From the NCBI GenBank assembly GCA_963751105.1, contig CAVVTG010000002.1, positions 2,294,001 to 2,358,000 of the forward strand: a DNA stretch of 64,000 nt. Direction: 5' to 3'. This DNA comes from JACVRW01 sp963751105. Its GTDB lineage: Bacteria; Actinomycetota; Thermoleophilia; Solirubrobacterales; Thermoleophilaceae. Under the pieces are notes generated by a model that saw only the letters and a program-made list of their open reading frames with translations, made no database searches and was not told the origin of the DNA. Below, piece after piece: positions 48,598 to 56,809 of this stretch; position 1 is the stretch's first letter, and each line of letters starts with the position of its first letter. The translations under genes and the position numbers were made by a program.

Positions 48598-49362
48598 TCA
48601 CCCAAGCTCCACCGTGATCACCTTGTAGCCGAGATCGAGCTCTTCGCGCTCGAGGAGGTCGGCGTGGCGGCGCGCCCAGGCGCCGGAGGCGAGGTCGGCG
48701 CGGAGACGGTCGACCGCCGCGTGGACGTCCGCGGCCGGCAGCTGCGAGAAGAAGGAGATGCCGGCCCGGACGCGCTCGTCGAGGTAGGCCGCGGGGCGGC
48801 GCCACCAGGCGCCGTAGAAGCCGTCGCGGCAATCATGGGGAATGGGCACGCGGTCCTCGCGCAGCCGTCCCGGCAACAGCTCCGCGAGCTCCCCGCGCCA
48901 GTCGCCGGCGCTGCGATAGCGCCCTGCGATCAGCGCCTCGAACCCGGGCAGGTAGTCACGCGTCATCCACAGGCGGCCGGCCTCCGCGGGGTCGGCGTTG
49001 AAGAGGACCACGCGATTGCGCGCCACCCGACGCAGCTCCCGCAGTCCTGCCCGCCTGTCCTCCCAATGGTGATCGCTCAGGACGGCCATCGCCGCGTCGC
49101 AGGCGTCGTCGGGCAGCGGCAGCTCCTCGGCCCGGCCACGAAGCGCGCTCGCGCGTTGCGGCGGGCGCTGGGCGATCATCACCTCCGAGGGCTCGACGGG
49201 GATCACCTCGCGGTCAGGGGGCTCGTACGAGCCGGCACCCGCTCCCACGTTGACCACCGATCGGGCGTCCCCGACAGCGCGCAGGATCGCCGCGGCTATG
49301 CGTGGCTCCTCGCGCCGGGTGGCGACGTAGCCGCGGCCGATCGTGTCGTAGATCACATCCAC
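48598..49362 (-). CDS. Class I SAM-dependent methyltransferase
   Basis: 254 residues: motif I VVNVGAGAGSYEPPDREVIP, the acidic VEPSEVMIAQRP position that binds the ribose, then LPLPDDACDAAMAVLSDHHW. It resembles UbiE/Methyltransf_11 small-molecule methyltransferases; the substrate is unknown. GGAGGAAGTG precedes the ATG. It is divergent from the sigma-factor gene with about 140 bases between starts. Confidence 0.88.
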   Translation of the reverse strand: MDVIYDTIGRGYVATRREEPRIAAAILRAVGDARSVVNVGAGAGSYEPPDREVIPVEPSEVMIAQRPPQRASALRGRAEELPLPDDACDAAMAVLSDHHWEDRRAGLRELRRVARNRVVLFNADPAEAGRLWMTRDYLPGFEALIAGRYRSAGDWRGELAELLPGRLREDRVPIPHDCRDGFYGAWWRRPAAYLDERVRAGISFFSQLPAADVHAAVDRLRADLASGAWARRHADLLEREELDLGYKVITVELG

Positions 49363-49489
49363 TTCCTCCTGGATGATGGACCCTCAATGTGGATGCGCCG
49401 TAATTCCTCGCGCAGCGGCCGGTTGGAACAGCGATGGCCGTCACCGCACAGAGCTTCTTCCTGCCGTTTCCCAGTCGCACACATGGGAG

Positions 49490-49495
49490 TACCTT
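49490..49495 (+). promoter_or_regulatory. -10-like TACCTT for the fused ECF sigma gene
   Basis: TACCTT ends 7 bases before GTG 49503; TTTCCC lies 17 bases upstream of it. The position supports GTG 49503 as the true start. Confidence 0.4.
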
Positions 49496-49502
49496 GGACG
49501 CC

Positions 49503-51107
49503 GTGGCCGTGAGCCAGGATCTCGCCGTGGACGAGGCCGCGCTCGGCCAGCGTGCCGTTGCGGGGGACGGCGACGCGTTCGCCGAGCTGTACACCCGCTA
49601 CGAGAAGCGGGCCTACAACCTGTGCCTGCGCATCGTCGGGTCCGAGGACGACGCCGCGGACGCCACTCAGGAGGCCTTCGTCAGCGTCCTCAAGCGGCTC
49701 CCGAAGCTCGAGGGCCGCGACCTGGCCTTCGGCTCCTACCTATTCACGGCCGCGCGGCACGCCTGTTACGACCTGATCGAGCGCCGCAAGCGGGCTCGGC
49801 CGAGCGACGACATCGCCGAGGGCGCCGTGCCCGTGGGCGGCGGAGTGGGTGGCGGGGGCACCGGCTTCGATCCGTGCGATCCCGAGGACGACCCGGAGCG
49901 CAATGTCCTGCTCGACGCGCGCCAGGACGAGATCCGCGAGGCCAACGACAAGCTGCCGGCGCGCCAGCGCGAAGCACTCGTGCTGTGCGAGCTGGAGAAC
50001 CTCTCCTACGACGAGATCGCGGACATCATGGAGATGAACCGCAACTCGGTCGCGCAGCTGATCTCCCGCGCACGCATCAACCTGCGCGACGCGCTGCGCG
50101 GTACCGCGCTCGCCTCGATCGCCACGTCGTCGGCCGACTGCGAACGGGCCATCGCGCTGCTGGCCGCCCAGCAGGACCGCCAGCCGGCGGACGACTCGGA
50201 CTGGCTGCGCGCGCACGTGGCGACGTGCGAGACCTGTCGCTTGAGCCGGGAGGCCATGGAGGAGGCCGGGATCTCATACCGCGCCTGGCTTCCGGTGGCG
50301 GCGGCCCCGGTGCTGTTCCGCGAGACCATGGCAAGAGCGGCCGGCGCGGTCGGCGAGGACTGGAGCGACGTGATCGCCCGCCACGACGCCCGTGCGGGCA
50401 ACGGCTCGGGTGCCGGGCCGGGCGGGCGCCCGGCCGCGGCGGGTGGCGCGGCCGGCGGCGCAGGAGGCGGACCGGGCACCGCCCTGGCGTCGGTCCTGCG
50501 TCACCGTCGCCTGGATGTCGCCCTGATCGGCGGGCTGGCCATGGTGATCCTGCTGGTGCTGCTGTCGGCCTCCGTTCAGGACGGCTCTCAGGTCGAGCAG
50601 GCCCAGCCGGCGGCCGAGGAGACCAGGGTGGCCGGCGACGATCCCGCTCCGAAGGAACCCGACGCCGAGAAGAAGAAGCCGGCCGACAGCAAGAAGAAGA
50701 ACGGCCGGACGCAGGGCGCGGGAGCTCCAGCCGGTCCCTCCGACCCGGAGGCCGGTGGTGGCGACGAGCCCGCCGCCTCCGCGGGCGAGCCGGAAGGGCC
50801 CGTGGCCCGGAATCCCGGTCGCGGGCCTCAGAGCGGCCGCGACGGCAGCACTCGCCGCGAGGACTCCGGCGGCGGGGGCGAGAACCTCAGCGGCAACGAT
50901 CCGCCGGCGGTGGCGGATCCGCCCGCCGATCCGCCGGTGGTCACCGACCCGCCGAGCGACCCTCCGGCCGATCCGCCCACCGATCCGCCGGTGGTGATCG
51001 ATCCGCCGCGTACGCCCACCTGCGGCATTCCGGGGACGCCTGCCTGCCAGCCGCCCACGCGACCGCCGCGGCGCATCATTCCGCCGACGCCGCCGCGTCA
51101 GCCCTGA
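49503..51107 (+). CDS. ECF sigma factor fused to zinc-finger anti-sigma-like domain, transmembrane helix and proline-rich tail
   Basis: 534 residues. Sigma region 2 (about 20-92, with DAADATQEAFVSVLKRLPKL) and region 4 (about 150-205, QREALVLCELENLSYDEIAD, then NRNSVAQLISRARINLR) make an ECF sigma factor. A ZAS/zf-HC2 motif H238-x3-C242-x2-C245 with upstream C213 follows, as in anti-sigma factors. After a Gly/Ala-rich linker comes one membrane helix (about 338-357, VALIGGLAMVILLVLLSASV). The outside part (358-534) is a Lys/Glu then Asp-Pro-Pro-rich tail with two Cys near the end. It is thus a membrane-held sigma factor that probably needs proteolytic release. No separate anti-sigma gene is adjacent. 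ATG 49434 is an alternative start. Confidence 0.9.
   Translation: MAVSQDLAVDEAALGQRAVAGDGDAFAELYTRYEKRAYNLCLRIVGSEDDAADATQEAFVSVLKRLPKLEGRDLAFGSYLFTAARHACYDLIERRKRARPSDDIAEGAVPVGGGVGGGGTGFDPCDPEDDPERNVLLDARQDEIREANDKLPARQREALVLCELENLSYDEIADIMEMNRNSVAQLISRARINLRDALRGTALASIATSSADCERAIALLAAQQDRQPADDSDWLRAHVATCETCRLSREAMEEAGISYRAWLPVAAAPVLFRETMARAAGAVGEDWSDVIARHDARAGNGSGAGPGGRPAAAGGAAGGAGGGPGTALASVLRHRRLDVALIGGLAMVILLVLLSASVQDGSQVEQAQPAAEETRVAGDDPAPKEPDAEKKKPADSKKKNGRTQGAGAPAGPSDPEAGGGDEPAASAGEPEGPVARNPGRGPQSGRDGSTRREDSGGGGENLSGNDPPAVADPPADPPVVTDPPSDPPADPPTDPPVVIDPPRTPTCGIPGTPACQPPTRPPRRIIPPTPPRQP
50898..51008 (+). repeat. Asp-Pro-Pro repeat coding tract
   Basis: In-frame reiteration of DPPA/DPPV/DPPS/DPPT units in the extracytoplasmic tail of the fused sigma factor, a low-complexity wall-spanning or extended linker type. 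Confidence 0.75.
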
Positions 51108-51112
51108 ACGAA

Positions 51113-51157
51113 GACGGCCGCCCGGCCGGGCACGCCGGCCCGGCCGGTCCGGCCGTC
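51113..51157. terminator. Long bidirectional hairpin terminator
   Basis: GACGGCCG pairs with CGGCCGTC (51113-51120 with 51150-51157), then after a small internal loop CCGGCCGGGC pairs with GCCCGGCCGG (51122-51131 with 51138-51147), giving 18 pairs and a 6-base loop. It sits between the convergent sigma-factor and secreted-protein genes. Confidence 0.7.
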
Positions 51158-51171
51158 TCCCCCGAGGAGTG

Positions 51172-52206
51172 CTACTGGGCGCGAGCCTTGACGGTCGCGG
51201 TGCCGAGGGTCAGGCCCTCGGTGAACGCCGTCACGCCGAACGCCGTGTTGAGCGCTGCGGCCGCATCGGCGGTCAGCTTGGCGACCACGCCGCCGAGCGT
51301 GATGCGACGACCCTTCACGCTCGCCTGGAGGTTCGCCAGGTCGAGCGTCAGGATCGACACCCGCTGGCCGCCCACGAGGGCGGTCAGGTCCGGCTCCGCG
51401 TCCACGTTGATCGTGAACTCGGTCAGCTCAACCCTCGTCGATCCGGCGGTGAGGCTGATGCCGCCGCTGTGGCGAATCGAGCCGGCGAACGTCTTGGCGT
51501 TCACCTTTCCGCCCGTGATCGGGAAGTTGAGCCCGTCGGACTCGGCGCTGGCGGGCTCCACCACACCGGCGGTCACGCCGAGTGACTGGAGGGCCGAGGC
51601 CGCTCCCGGGTCCAGCTGAAGGGCGGTCGAGCCACCCGAGATGGCCACCTCGGCCGGGTTGGCCTTGACGGACACCTTGCCGATCGGCAGGCCCTTCGTG
51701 AACAGCTGGACATCGAAGGCCGCGTTGAGCGCCCTGGCAGCCTGACCGGAGAGCACCGCGCGGATGCCGGTCACGGTCGTGCCGAGGCCCGGCCGCTTGA
51801 TCTTCGCCTTGGACAGGTTGAGCGACAGAACCGTCAGCCGGTCACCGCCCACCGCCGCGGTGAGGATCGCCCGCTTGGCGCCCACGTGCACGCGGAAATT
51901 CTTCAGCGGGACCCTGACGCCGCCGGCACGGAACGCGAGACCACCCGAGTGGTCGATGCGCCCGCGGGCATTGCTGGGATCGATCGCGCCGCCGGTGATC
52001 GGGAAGGCGACTCCGCCGCCCCGCACCTTCGCCGGCTTGATGGGTGCCACGCTGGCGCCTGCGTCGGCCAGAGCCGCCGCGGTGCCCGCGTCGAGCTTGA
52101 GGGTGGTTGCTCCCCCGGCCAGCTTGACCTTTGCCGCACCGGCGACAGGCGCAGCCACGAGGAACGCAGCTACGATCGCCGTCAGCACAAGGATGGAACG
52201 TCTCAC
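51172..52206 (-). CDS. Secreted protein of two tandem ~150-residue repeats (HtaA-like?)
   Basis: 344 residues with a signal peptide (RRSILVLTAIVAAFLVAAPV, then AGA). The mature protein is two copies of one domain (about 30-180 and 185-340). GGATTLKLDAGTAAALADAG parallels GGSTALQLDPGAASALQSLG, and FPITGGAIDPSNARGRIDHS parallels FPITGGKVNAKTFAGSIRHS. LTAAVGGDRLTVLSLNLS parallels LTALVGGQRVSILTLDLA. The G-x-x-x-H-S-G-G-L/I strand pattern recalls HtaA domains of actinobacterial surface heme proteins, but no heme ligand is obvious. No cell-wall sorting signal. GGAGGTAT precedes the GTG start. Confidence 0.75.
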   Translation of the reverse strand: MRRSILVLTAIVAAFLVAAPVAGAAKVKLAGGATTLKLDAGTAAALADAGASVAPIKPAKVRGGGVAFPITGGAIDPSNARGRIDHSGGLAFRAGGVRVPLKNFRVHVGAKRAILTAAVGGDRLTVLSLNLSKAKIKRPGLGTTVTGIRAVLSGQAARALNAAFDVQLFTKGLPIGKVSVKANPAEVAISGGSTALQLDPGAASALQSLGVTAGVVEPASAESDGLNFPITGGKVNAKTFAGSIRHSGGISLTAGSTRVELTEFTINVDAEPDLTALVGGQRVSILTLDLANLQASVKGRRITLGGVVAKLTADAAAALNTAFGVTAFTEGLTLGTATVKARAQ

Positions 52207-52357
52207 GTCATACCTCCGTCGGTGGTTTCCCTTCCGAGGCTCCTACGGCCCCCGCCCCGCGTTCGGTTGGGCAACCGCCGACTCACCGGCCTCCGTATCA
52301 ACCCGGATGGGTGTGACGACACTTCCCTTTCCCCGGCAGACGCGGTCGGGAGCGCTC

Positions 52358-52942
52358 GTGGAGGCGCGCACCCGATCGTTTCTGCGGCGTGGCGGCGGGG
52401 TGGAGCATGGCGGTCTGGCCAAGCGGCTGCGCAAGCGCGATCGCGAAGCCCTGGAGGGCGTATACGCGGAGTACGCCCCCACGGTGCTCGGCTACCTGAT
52501 CAACACGATCGGAGACCGAGGCGGGGCCGAAGACGTCCACCAGCAGGTGTTCCTCGAGGTCTGGCAGCGGGCGCCCACCTACGACCCCGAGCGCGCGAGC
52601 ATCCTCACCTGGATCATGACCATCGCCCGCAGCCGGGCGATCGACGAGCTGCGCCGCCGCCGGCCTGAGCCACTGGACCCCACCGACGGCTTCGACATCG
52701 CCGAGGACGCCGACCCGGACGGCTCGCCCGACGTCATGGTCGAACGCTGGCGGATCGCGCACCTGCTCTCGCGCCTGCGCTCGGATGAGGCCGAGCTGCT
52801 TCGGATGCGCTTCTATGAGGAGCTCAGCCAGTCCGAGATCGCCGATCGCACCGACATTCCGCTCGGCACCGTCAAGATGCGCATGGTCGGCGCCCTGCGC
52901 CGCCTGCGTGACCTGATCGAGCAGGAGGAGGTGGGGTCATGA
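52358..52942 (+). CDS. ECF RNA polymerase sigma factor
   Basis: 194 residues: region 2 VYAEYAPTVLGYLINTIGDR and GGAEDVHQQVFLEVWQRAPT, region 4 LSRLRSDEAELLRMRFYEEL then SQSEIADRTDIPLGTVKMRM. It is a SigK/RpoE-like ECF factor whose anti-sigma partner is encoded next with an ATGA overlap. GTG 52358 has GGGAG 5 bases upstream; ATG 52307 and GTG 52400 are alternatives. Confidence 0.9.
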   Translation: MEARTRSFLRRGGGVEHGGLAKRLRKRDREALEGVYAEYAPTVLGYLINTIGDRGGAEDVHQQVFLEVWQRAPTYDPERASILTWIMTIARSRAIDELRRRRPEPLDPTDGFDIAEDADPDGSPDVMVERWRIAHLLSRLRSDEAELLRMRFYEELSQSEIADRTDIPLGTVKMRMVGALRRLRDLIEQEEVGS

Positions 52943-53520
52943 GCGATGGGTCGCTCGACGATCTCGCCCGTCGGCTCGAGGAGCTTCCACGCGAGGCGTG
53001 GGACCGTCCCGTTCCTCCTCCCCCACCGTGGCCGCCCGAGAAGCAGCGCTCGAGACAGGGCCGCAGGTTCGTGCTGCGGCCGGTGGCGGCGTTCGCCGGC
53101 TCGGCCGCTCTGCTGGCCGCCGGGCTCCTGGCCGGCCTGGCGCTGTGGGGCGGAGGCGATGACGCCGGCGGACCCACCGGCGCGCCCCAGAAGGTGGAGC
53201 TGAAGCCCGTGGGCGGGCCGAACGCCGGCGCCGCCGGAGAGGCCGAGCTCCGCTCCGCGCCGGGCGAGGACGCCACCGTGCGGGTCAGCGGCCTGCGCCC
53301 GAACACGGACGGCGACTTCTACGAGCTGTGGCTGCTGGGCGAGAAGGGCGAGCTGGTGTCGCTCGGGTCGTTCAACGTGTCCGACTCGGGGGAGGCCGAG
53401 ATCGACGTGCCGGTGCCGGTCGACCCGGAGAGCTTCCGCTATCTGGACGTCTCGCGCGAGCCGGCGGACGGCGACCCCTCGCACTCGACCGACTCGGTGC
53501 TGCGCGGCCCCACCGCCTAG
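52939..53520 (+). CDS. RskA-like membrane anti-sigma factor
   Basis: 193 residues. A short cytoplasmic part (1-45) binds the sigma factor in this family, then one membrane helix (AAFAGSAALLAAGLLAGLAL), then the RskA C-terminal domain with VRVSGLRPNTDGDFYELWLL, VSLGSFNVSDSGEAEIDVPV and FRYLDVSREPADGDPSHSTD. The cytoplasmic part lacks a ZAS zinc motif. It should hold the sigma factor from the gene just upstream at the membrane until cleaved. Confidence 0.9.
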   Translation: MSDGSLDDLARRLEELPREAWDRPVPPPPPWPPEKQRSRQGRRFVLRPVAAFAGSAALLAAGLLAGLALWGGGDDAGGPTGAPQKVELKPVGGPNAGAAGEAELRSAPGEDATVRVSGLRPNTDGDFYELWLLGEKGELVSLGSFNVSDSGEAEIDVPVPVDPESFRYLDVSREPADGDPSHSTDSVLRGPTA

Positions 53521-53708
53521 CGCCGGAGCAGCCGGTCGAGCAGCGAGCGCCGGCGTCCCTCAACCGGCGGCAGGCCCTCGGCCCGCCTCGGCGGGTCACC
53601 GCGGAGGTCGAACACCACGTCTCCGCCACAGACCGGGCAATCGCCCGCGCCGATCACGACGGGGCTGTCGACCCGCCGGTGGCAGCTGGTGCAGCGAAAC
53701 GTGGGCAT
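53517..53708 (-). CDS. Small zinc-ribbon protein
   Basis: 63 residues: MPTFRCTSCHRRVDSPVVIG, then CPVCGG, giving two C-x2-C knuckles 17 residues apart, and a basic tail (RRRSLLDRLLRR). It resembles rubredoxin-like/zinc-ribbon proteins with unknown partners. It converges on the anti-sigma gene with a 4-base overlap. Confidence 0.75.
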   Translation of the reverse strand: MPTFRCTSCHRRVDSPVVIGAGDCPVCGGDVVFDLRGDPPRRAEGLPPVEGRRRSLLDRLLRR

Positions 53709-53779
53709 GAGTATCAATCGGCGGCACGAGACCGCGCGTCAACCGGGAGACACCCCCGCTGGACGCCCCCAATGAGGCC

Positions 53780-54622
53780 TCAGCCGGCCGGCGTGTACGC
53801 ACGGAGCGGGTCGTAGGCCCGGCCGACGTCCTCGCCGCGGCACTCGCCCCGGCGCTCGCGCTCGCGAAACGGCAGGCGCACGATGGTCTGAGCCTCGTTG
53901 TTGTCCTCGTTCGACTCGAAGATGCCGTTCTCGGGATCGGCGATGTGAACGTAGGCGAAACAGCCCCGTAGGCCGGTCACGTCGATCCATTGCTCCGGAT
54001 AGGCGGGCGGGTAGATGTCGGCCCAGCCCACCGAGGTTCCGAGCGTGACGTGGCGGCGGTCGGGGTCGGTGCTGCACGCCGGGTAGACCCGCTTGCGGGA
54101 GCGGGCCATACGCGGACGGGTGAGGCTGAGGTCACGCAGGCAGTAGGCCACCTTGGGGCCGGTGCGCACCCGCGTGGTGCGTCGCCCGCGAGAATCCACG
54201 CGCCACAGCTCGAACCGGGCCGCCTCATGGAACTTCCACCAGTAGCGCTGCTGATGGGCGAACTTGAACTGCAGGCGGGCGCCCGTATCCACCACCACGC
54301 GCTTGCCGCCGGTGGTGAGGATGCGCTGGCGAGCGTCCATCCAGCGCCCGGACGCGCGAGTCCCACGCAGCTCGACCGGGCCGGCGCCGACGCTGTCCAG
54401 GACGTTGCCGGCGCGCAGGACGGTGCTGCCGGCCTTGGTCAGCCGGTCCGTGTAGAGGCCGTACGGGCGGCGCATCACGAGGTCGGGGCAGCGCAGCCGC
54501 GCGGCGTCCACCCCGATGCAGGGGTTGTCGTCCACCTGCGCTCTCTGAGGAGCGCTGCCCGGAGGCGGCTCGGCCGGAGCGGCCAGGCCGAGGGCAAGCA
54601 GAGCTGTGACTGCGGCACGCAC
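53780..54622 (-). CDS. Secreted lysyl-oxidase-like protein
   Basis: 280 residues with an N-terminal hydrophobic leader (RAAVTALLALGLAAP). The LOX-like fold is visible as CPDLVMRRPYGLY, FELWRVDSRGRRTTRVRTGP, KVAYCLRDLS, and the very characteristic VGWADIYPPAYPEQWIDVTG, then FESNEDNNEAQTIVRLP. In copper lysyl oxidases the segment before FEL carries several close histidines; here it reads FAHQQRYWWKFHEAA, keeping only H123 and H132. Copper binding or activity is therefore doubtful. Likely extracellular. Confidence 0.82.
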   Translation of the reverse strand: MRAAVTALLALGLAAPAEPPPGSAPQRAQVDDNPCIGVDAARLRCPDLVMRRPYGLYTDRLTKAGSTVLRAGNVLDSVGAGPVELRGTRASGRWMDARQRILTTGGKRVVVDTGARLQFKFAHQQRYWWKFHEAARFELWRVDSRGRRTTRVRTGPKVAYCLRDLSLTRPRMARSRKRVYPACSTDPDRRHVTLGTSVGWADIYPPAYPEQWIDVTGLRGCFAYVHIADPENGIFESNEDNNEAQTIVRLPFRERERRGECRGEDVGRAYDPLRAYTPAG

Positions 54623-54641
54623 CCGGATTAGTTTTAGCGGC

Positions 54642-54647
54642 TAAGTT
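54642..54647 (+). promoter_or_regulatory. -10-like TAAGTT for the patatin gene
   Basis: TAAGTT ends 7 bases before ATG 54655. Confidence 0.4.
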
Positions 54648-54654
54648 CGAGGAC

Positions 54655-55587
54655 ATGCGCGTGTTGGCCATCGACGGCGGCGGCATCCGCGGGCTCATCC
54701 CCGCTCTCGTCCTGGCCGAGATCGAACGTCGCTCAGAGCGGCGGATCTTCGAGCTCTTCGACCTGATCGCCGGGACCTCCACGGGCGGGATACTGGCCTG
54801 CGCCCTGTGCGCCCCGGATTCCCTCCCGGCCACCGAGGTGGTCAAGCTCTACGAGGAGGAGGGGCCGGACATCTTCTCCATCTCCGTCGCCCAGCGAATC
54901 CGCTCCGGCGGCGGGCTGATCGACGAGAAGTACGACGACGACGCGCTCGACCGCGCACTCGAGCGTTTTCTGGCCGACAAGCGGCTCAGCGCGGCCCGAC
55001 CGGAGCTGCTCGTACCCGCCTACGACACGGCCGAGCCCGGCCCATACTTCTTCAAGACCCGCAAGGCACGGGAGACGCCGGACACCGATGACTTCCCCCT
55101 CTCGGTGGTCGCACGAGCCACGTCGGCCGCCCCCACCTACTTCGAGCCGCTCGAGGCCGGGCCGCGATCGCTCGTCGACGGCGGCGTGTTCGCGGTCAAC
55201 CCGGCGATGAGCGCCTACGCCGAGGTCGCCCGCCACGACCCGCAGGCCGAGGCCGACATCGTGCTTCTCTCGCTCGGCACCGGACAGCGCACGCGCAAGA
55301 GATCTTTCAGCGAGATCAAGGACTGGGGGCTCGTGGAGTGGGCGCGCCCGATCCTCGACGTGGTCTTCGACGGCATCTCCGACGCCGTGGACTACCAGCT
55401 GCGTCACGCCCTGCCCGAGGGGCGCTACTGGCGTTTTCAGACCGAGCTGGTGAACGCCAGCGACGACCTGGACAATGCGAGCGCGGCCAACCTGGCCTCG
55501 CTCCGGCGCCTGGCCGGGGAGCTCATCCGCGAGCGCAGCACGGAGCTCGACGCGGTGATCGCGCTGCTGGGTCCCGGCGACGCCTAG
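54655..55587 (+). CDS. Patatin-like phospholipase
   Basis: 310 residues: oxyanion loop DGGGIRGLIP (7-16), nucleophile Ser42 in GTSTGG and catalytic Asp175 in DGGVFAVNP, so the Ser-Asp dyad is complete. It should deacylate phospholipids. Close relatives serve as effectors of CBASS defence, but no cyclic-nucleotide synthase or other defence gene is nearby, so a housekeeping or lipid-turnover lipase is the safer reading. Confidence 0.92.
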   Translation: MRVLAIDGGGIRGLIPALVLAEIERRSERRIFELFDLIAGTSTGGILACALCAPDSLPATEVVKLYEEEGPDIFSISVAQRIRSGGGLIDEKYDDDALDRALERFLADKRLSAARPELLVPAYDTAEPGPYFFKTRKARETPDTDDFPLSVVARATSAAPTYFEPLEAGPRSLVDGGVFAVNPAMSAYAEVARHDPQAEADIVLLSLGTGQRTRKRSFSEIKDWGLVEWARPILDVVFDGISDAVDYQLRHALPEGRYWRFQTELVNASDDLDNASAANLASLRRLAGELIRERSTELDAVIALLGPGDA

Positions 55588-56762
55588 GTACAGGGCCCGG
55601 TGTCCACCGGCGACCGCGCCCGGTCGAGCGCCTGACGCACGATCGAGTCGGGCACCCCGAAGCCCGAGCCGCCCCGGTCGGACACCGACGCGGCGAAGAT
55701 CGTGGTCAGCACGCGCCCGGCGGAGTCCACCACCGGCCCGCCCGAGTTCCCCGAGCGCACCTGTCCGCGGACCGAGGTGATGCGGCGCTCGACCGGACCG
55801 CGCCCATACGCGTCCCGGGTGACCACGGTCGTGGTCTGCCCGAGGCGCGCCGGCCTGACGTCGTAGGGACCGTTCTGGGGAAAGCCCAGGATCGCGGCGG
55901 CCGTCCCCCGCTCCGCTTCCTCGTTGCGGGCGAGCACGGGCGCATCGCTCAGCTCGTCCACCCGGAGGATGGCCAGGTCGTTGCGCGGGTCGAACCAGAT
56001 GGCCTCGGCGTCCTCGGACTCACCCTCGCCGCCGAGCTGGACCGTGGTGTCGTCCTGGCCGGCCACCACGTGTGCGTTGGTCACCACCGTGCCCGGCGCC
56101 GCAACCCAGCCGCTTCCCTGCACGCCGAGGCCGCACGCCGTGCCCAGCACCTTGACCACGCTTCTCGCGGCGCGGCGAACGTCACGGTCGCGGGCGATCC
56201 TCGAGTTGGGCGGGGGCACGTCCGCCTCCGGGCCCTCGATCTCGGGGAAGGGGTCGAAGCGAGCCAGGGCCTGAATCAGCGGCCCCGACGGCGGCAGGCT
56301 GTCGTTGAGCTCACCGAGGATCACCGAGCGCTGAATCGGCTCCCTCAGATCGGTGGCTCCCGGGGTGTTGAGCGCCACCGCGCCGCCGACCCAGGCGAGG
56401 AACAGCCCGAGGCACCCCACCAGCAGCGCGCCCGCCATCCCGTCGAGCACGCCGACGCGCTGGCCGAGCCCACCCCGGAGGCGGAACCCCAGCAACTCGA
56501 ACATCGATGCGAGGACGCCGCCCACGAGGACGGCGCCCACGAGGGCGGACAGCGGCGCGTAGGGCGATTCGGCGCCCTCCTCCAGGACGAGCGGCCCCAG
56601 CCTCGATCCAAGGAATGCGCCCGCGCCGAAGCCGGCGAGCGAGAGCGCCCCGACGATCAGGCCCTGGGCGTAGCCCCAGGCCGCCATGAGGACCGTGAAG
56701 GCGACGATGATCCAGTCCAGAGGAGTCACGGCCGGGCTGAGCGTAGTGGTCTGGCGCCACAC
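55584..56762 (-). CDS. MarP-like membrane serine protease (CvpA + trypsin-like)
   Basis: 392 residues. N-terminal CvpA-like part with four membrane helices (about 15-135), then a chymotrypsin-fold protease with triad His231 (TNAHVVAG), Asp262 (NDLAILRV) and Ser340 (VRSGNSGGPVV). Cys210 lies near the start of the protease domain as in MarP, where a disulfide controls activity. MarP in mycobacteria is needed for acid and oxidative stress survival and cleaves the peptidoglycan hydrolase RipA. It converges on patatin with a 4-base overlap. Confidence 0.9.
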   Translation of the reverse strand: MWRQTTTLSPAVTPLDWIIVAFTVLMAAWGYAQGLIVGALSLAGFGAGAFLGSRLGPLVLEEGAESPYAPLSALVGAVLVGGVLASMFELLGFRLRGGLGQRVGVLDGMAGALLVGCLGLFLAWVGGAVALNTPGATDLREPIQRSVILGELNDSLPPSGPLIQALARFDPFPEIEGPEADVPPPNSRIARDRDVRRAARSVVKVLGTACGLGVQGSGWVAAPGTVVTNAHVVAGQDDTTVQLGGEGESEDAEAIWFDPRNDLAILRVDELSDAPVLARNEEAERGTAAAILGFPQNGPYDVRPARLGQTTTVVTRDAYGRGPVERRITSVRGQVRSGNSGGPVVDSAGRVLTTIFAASVSDRGGSGFGVPDSIVRQALDRARSPVDTGPCT

Positions 56763-56809
56763 TCCCTTGTGGCGCCTGGGCCGCGCTTTACCATCGCTGC
56801 TGGCCTCCC

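Noticed and set aside
48454..49512. Long + strand open frame over the methyltransferase gene
   Set aside because: It is the antisense shadow of the methyltransferase and has no recognisable motif. Similar long antisense frames occur over most genes here because of the high GC content.
50898..51008. Tandem repeat as a CRISPR-like array
   Set aside because: The units are in-frame Asp-Pro-Pro codons of one protein, without spacers. No CRISPR array was seen anywhere in the window.
54655..55587. Patatin as a CBASS (CapV-type) defence effector
   Set aside because: No cyclic-nucleotide synthase, ubiquitin-like or other defence gene is adjacent; the neighbours are a lysyl-oxidase-like gene and a membrane protease.
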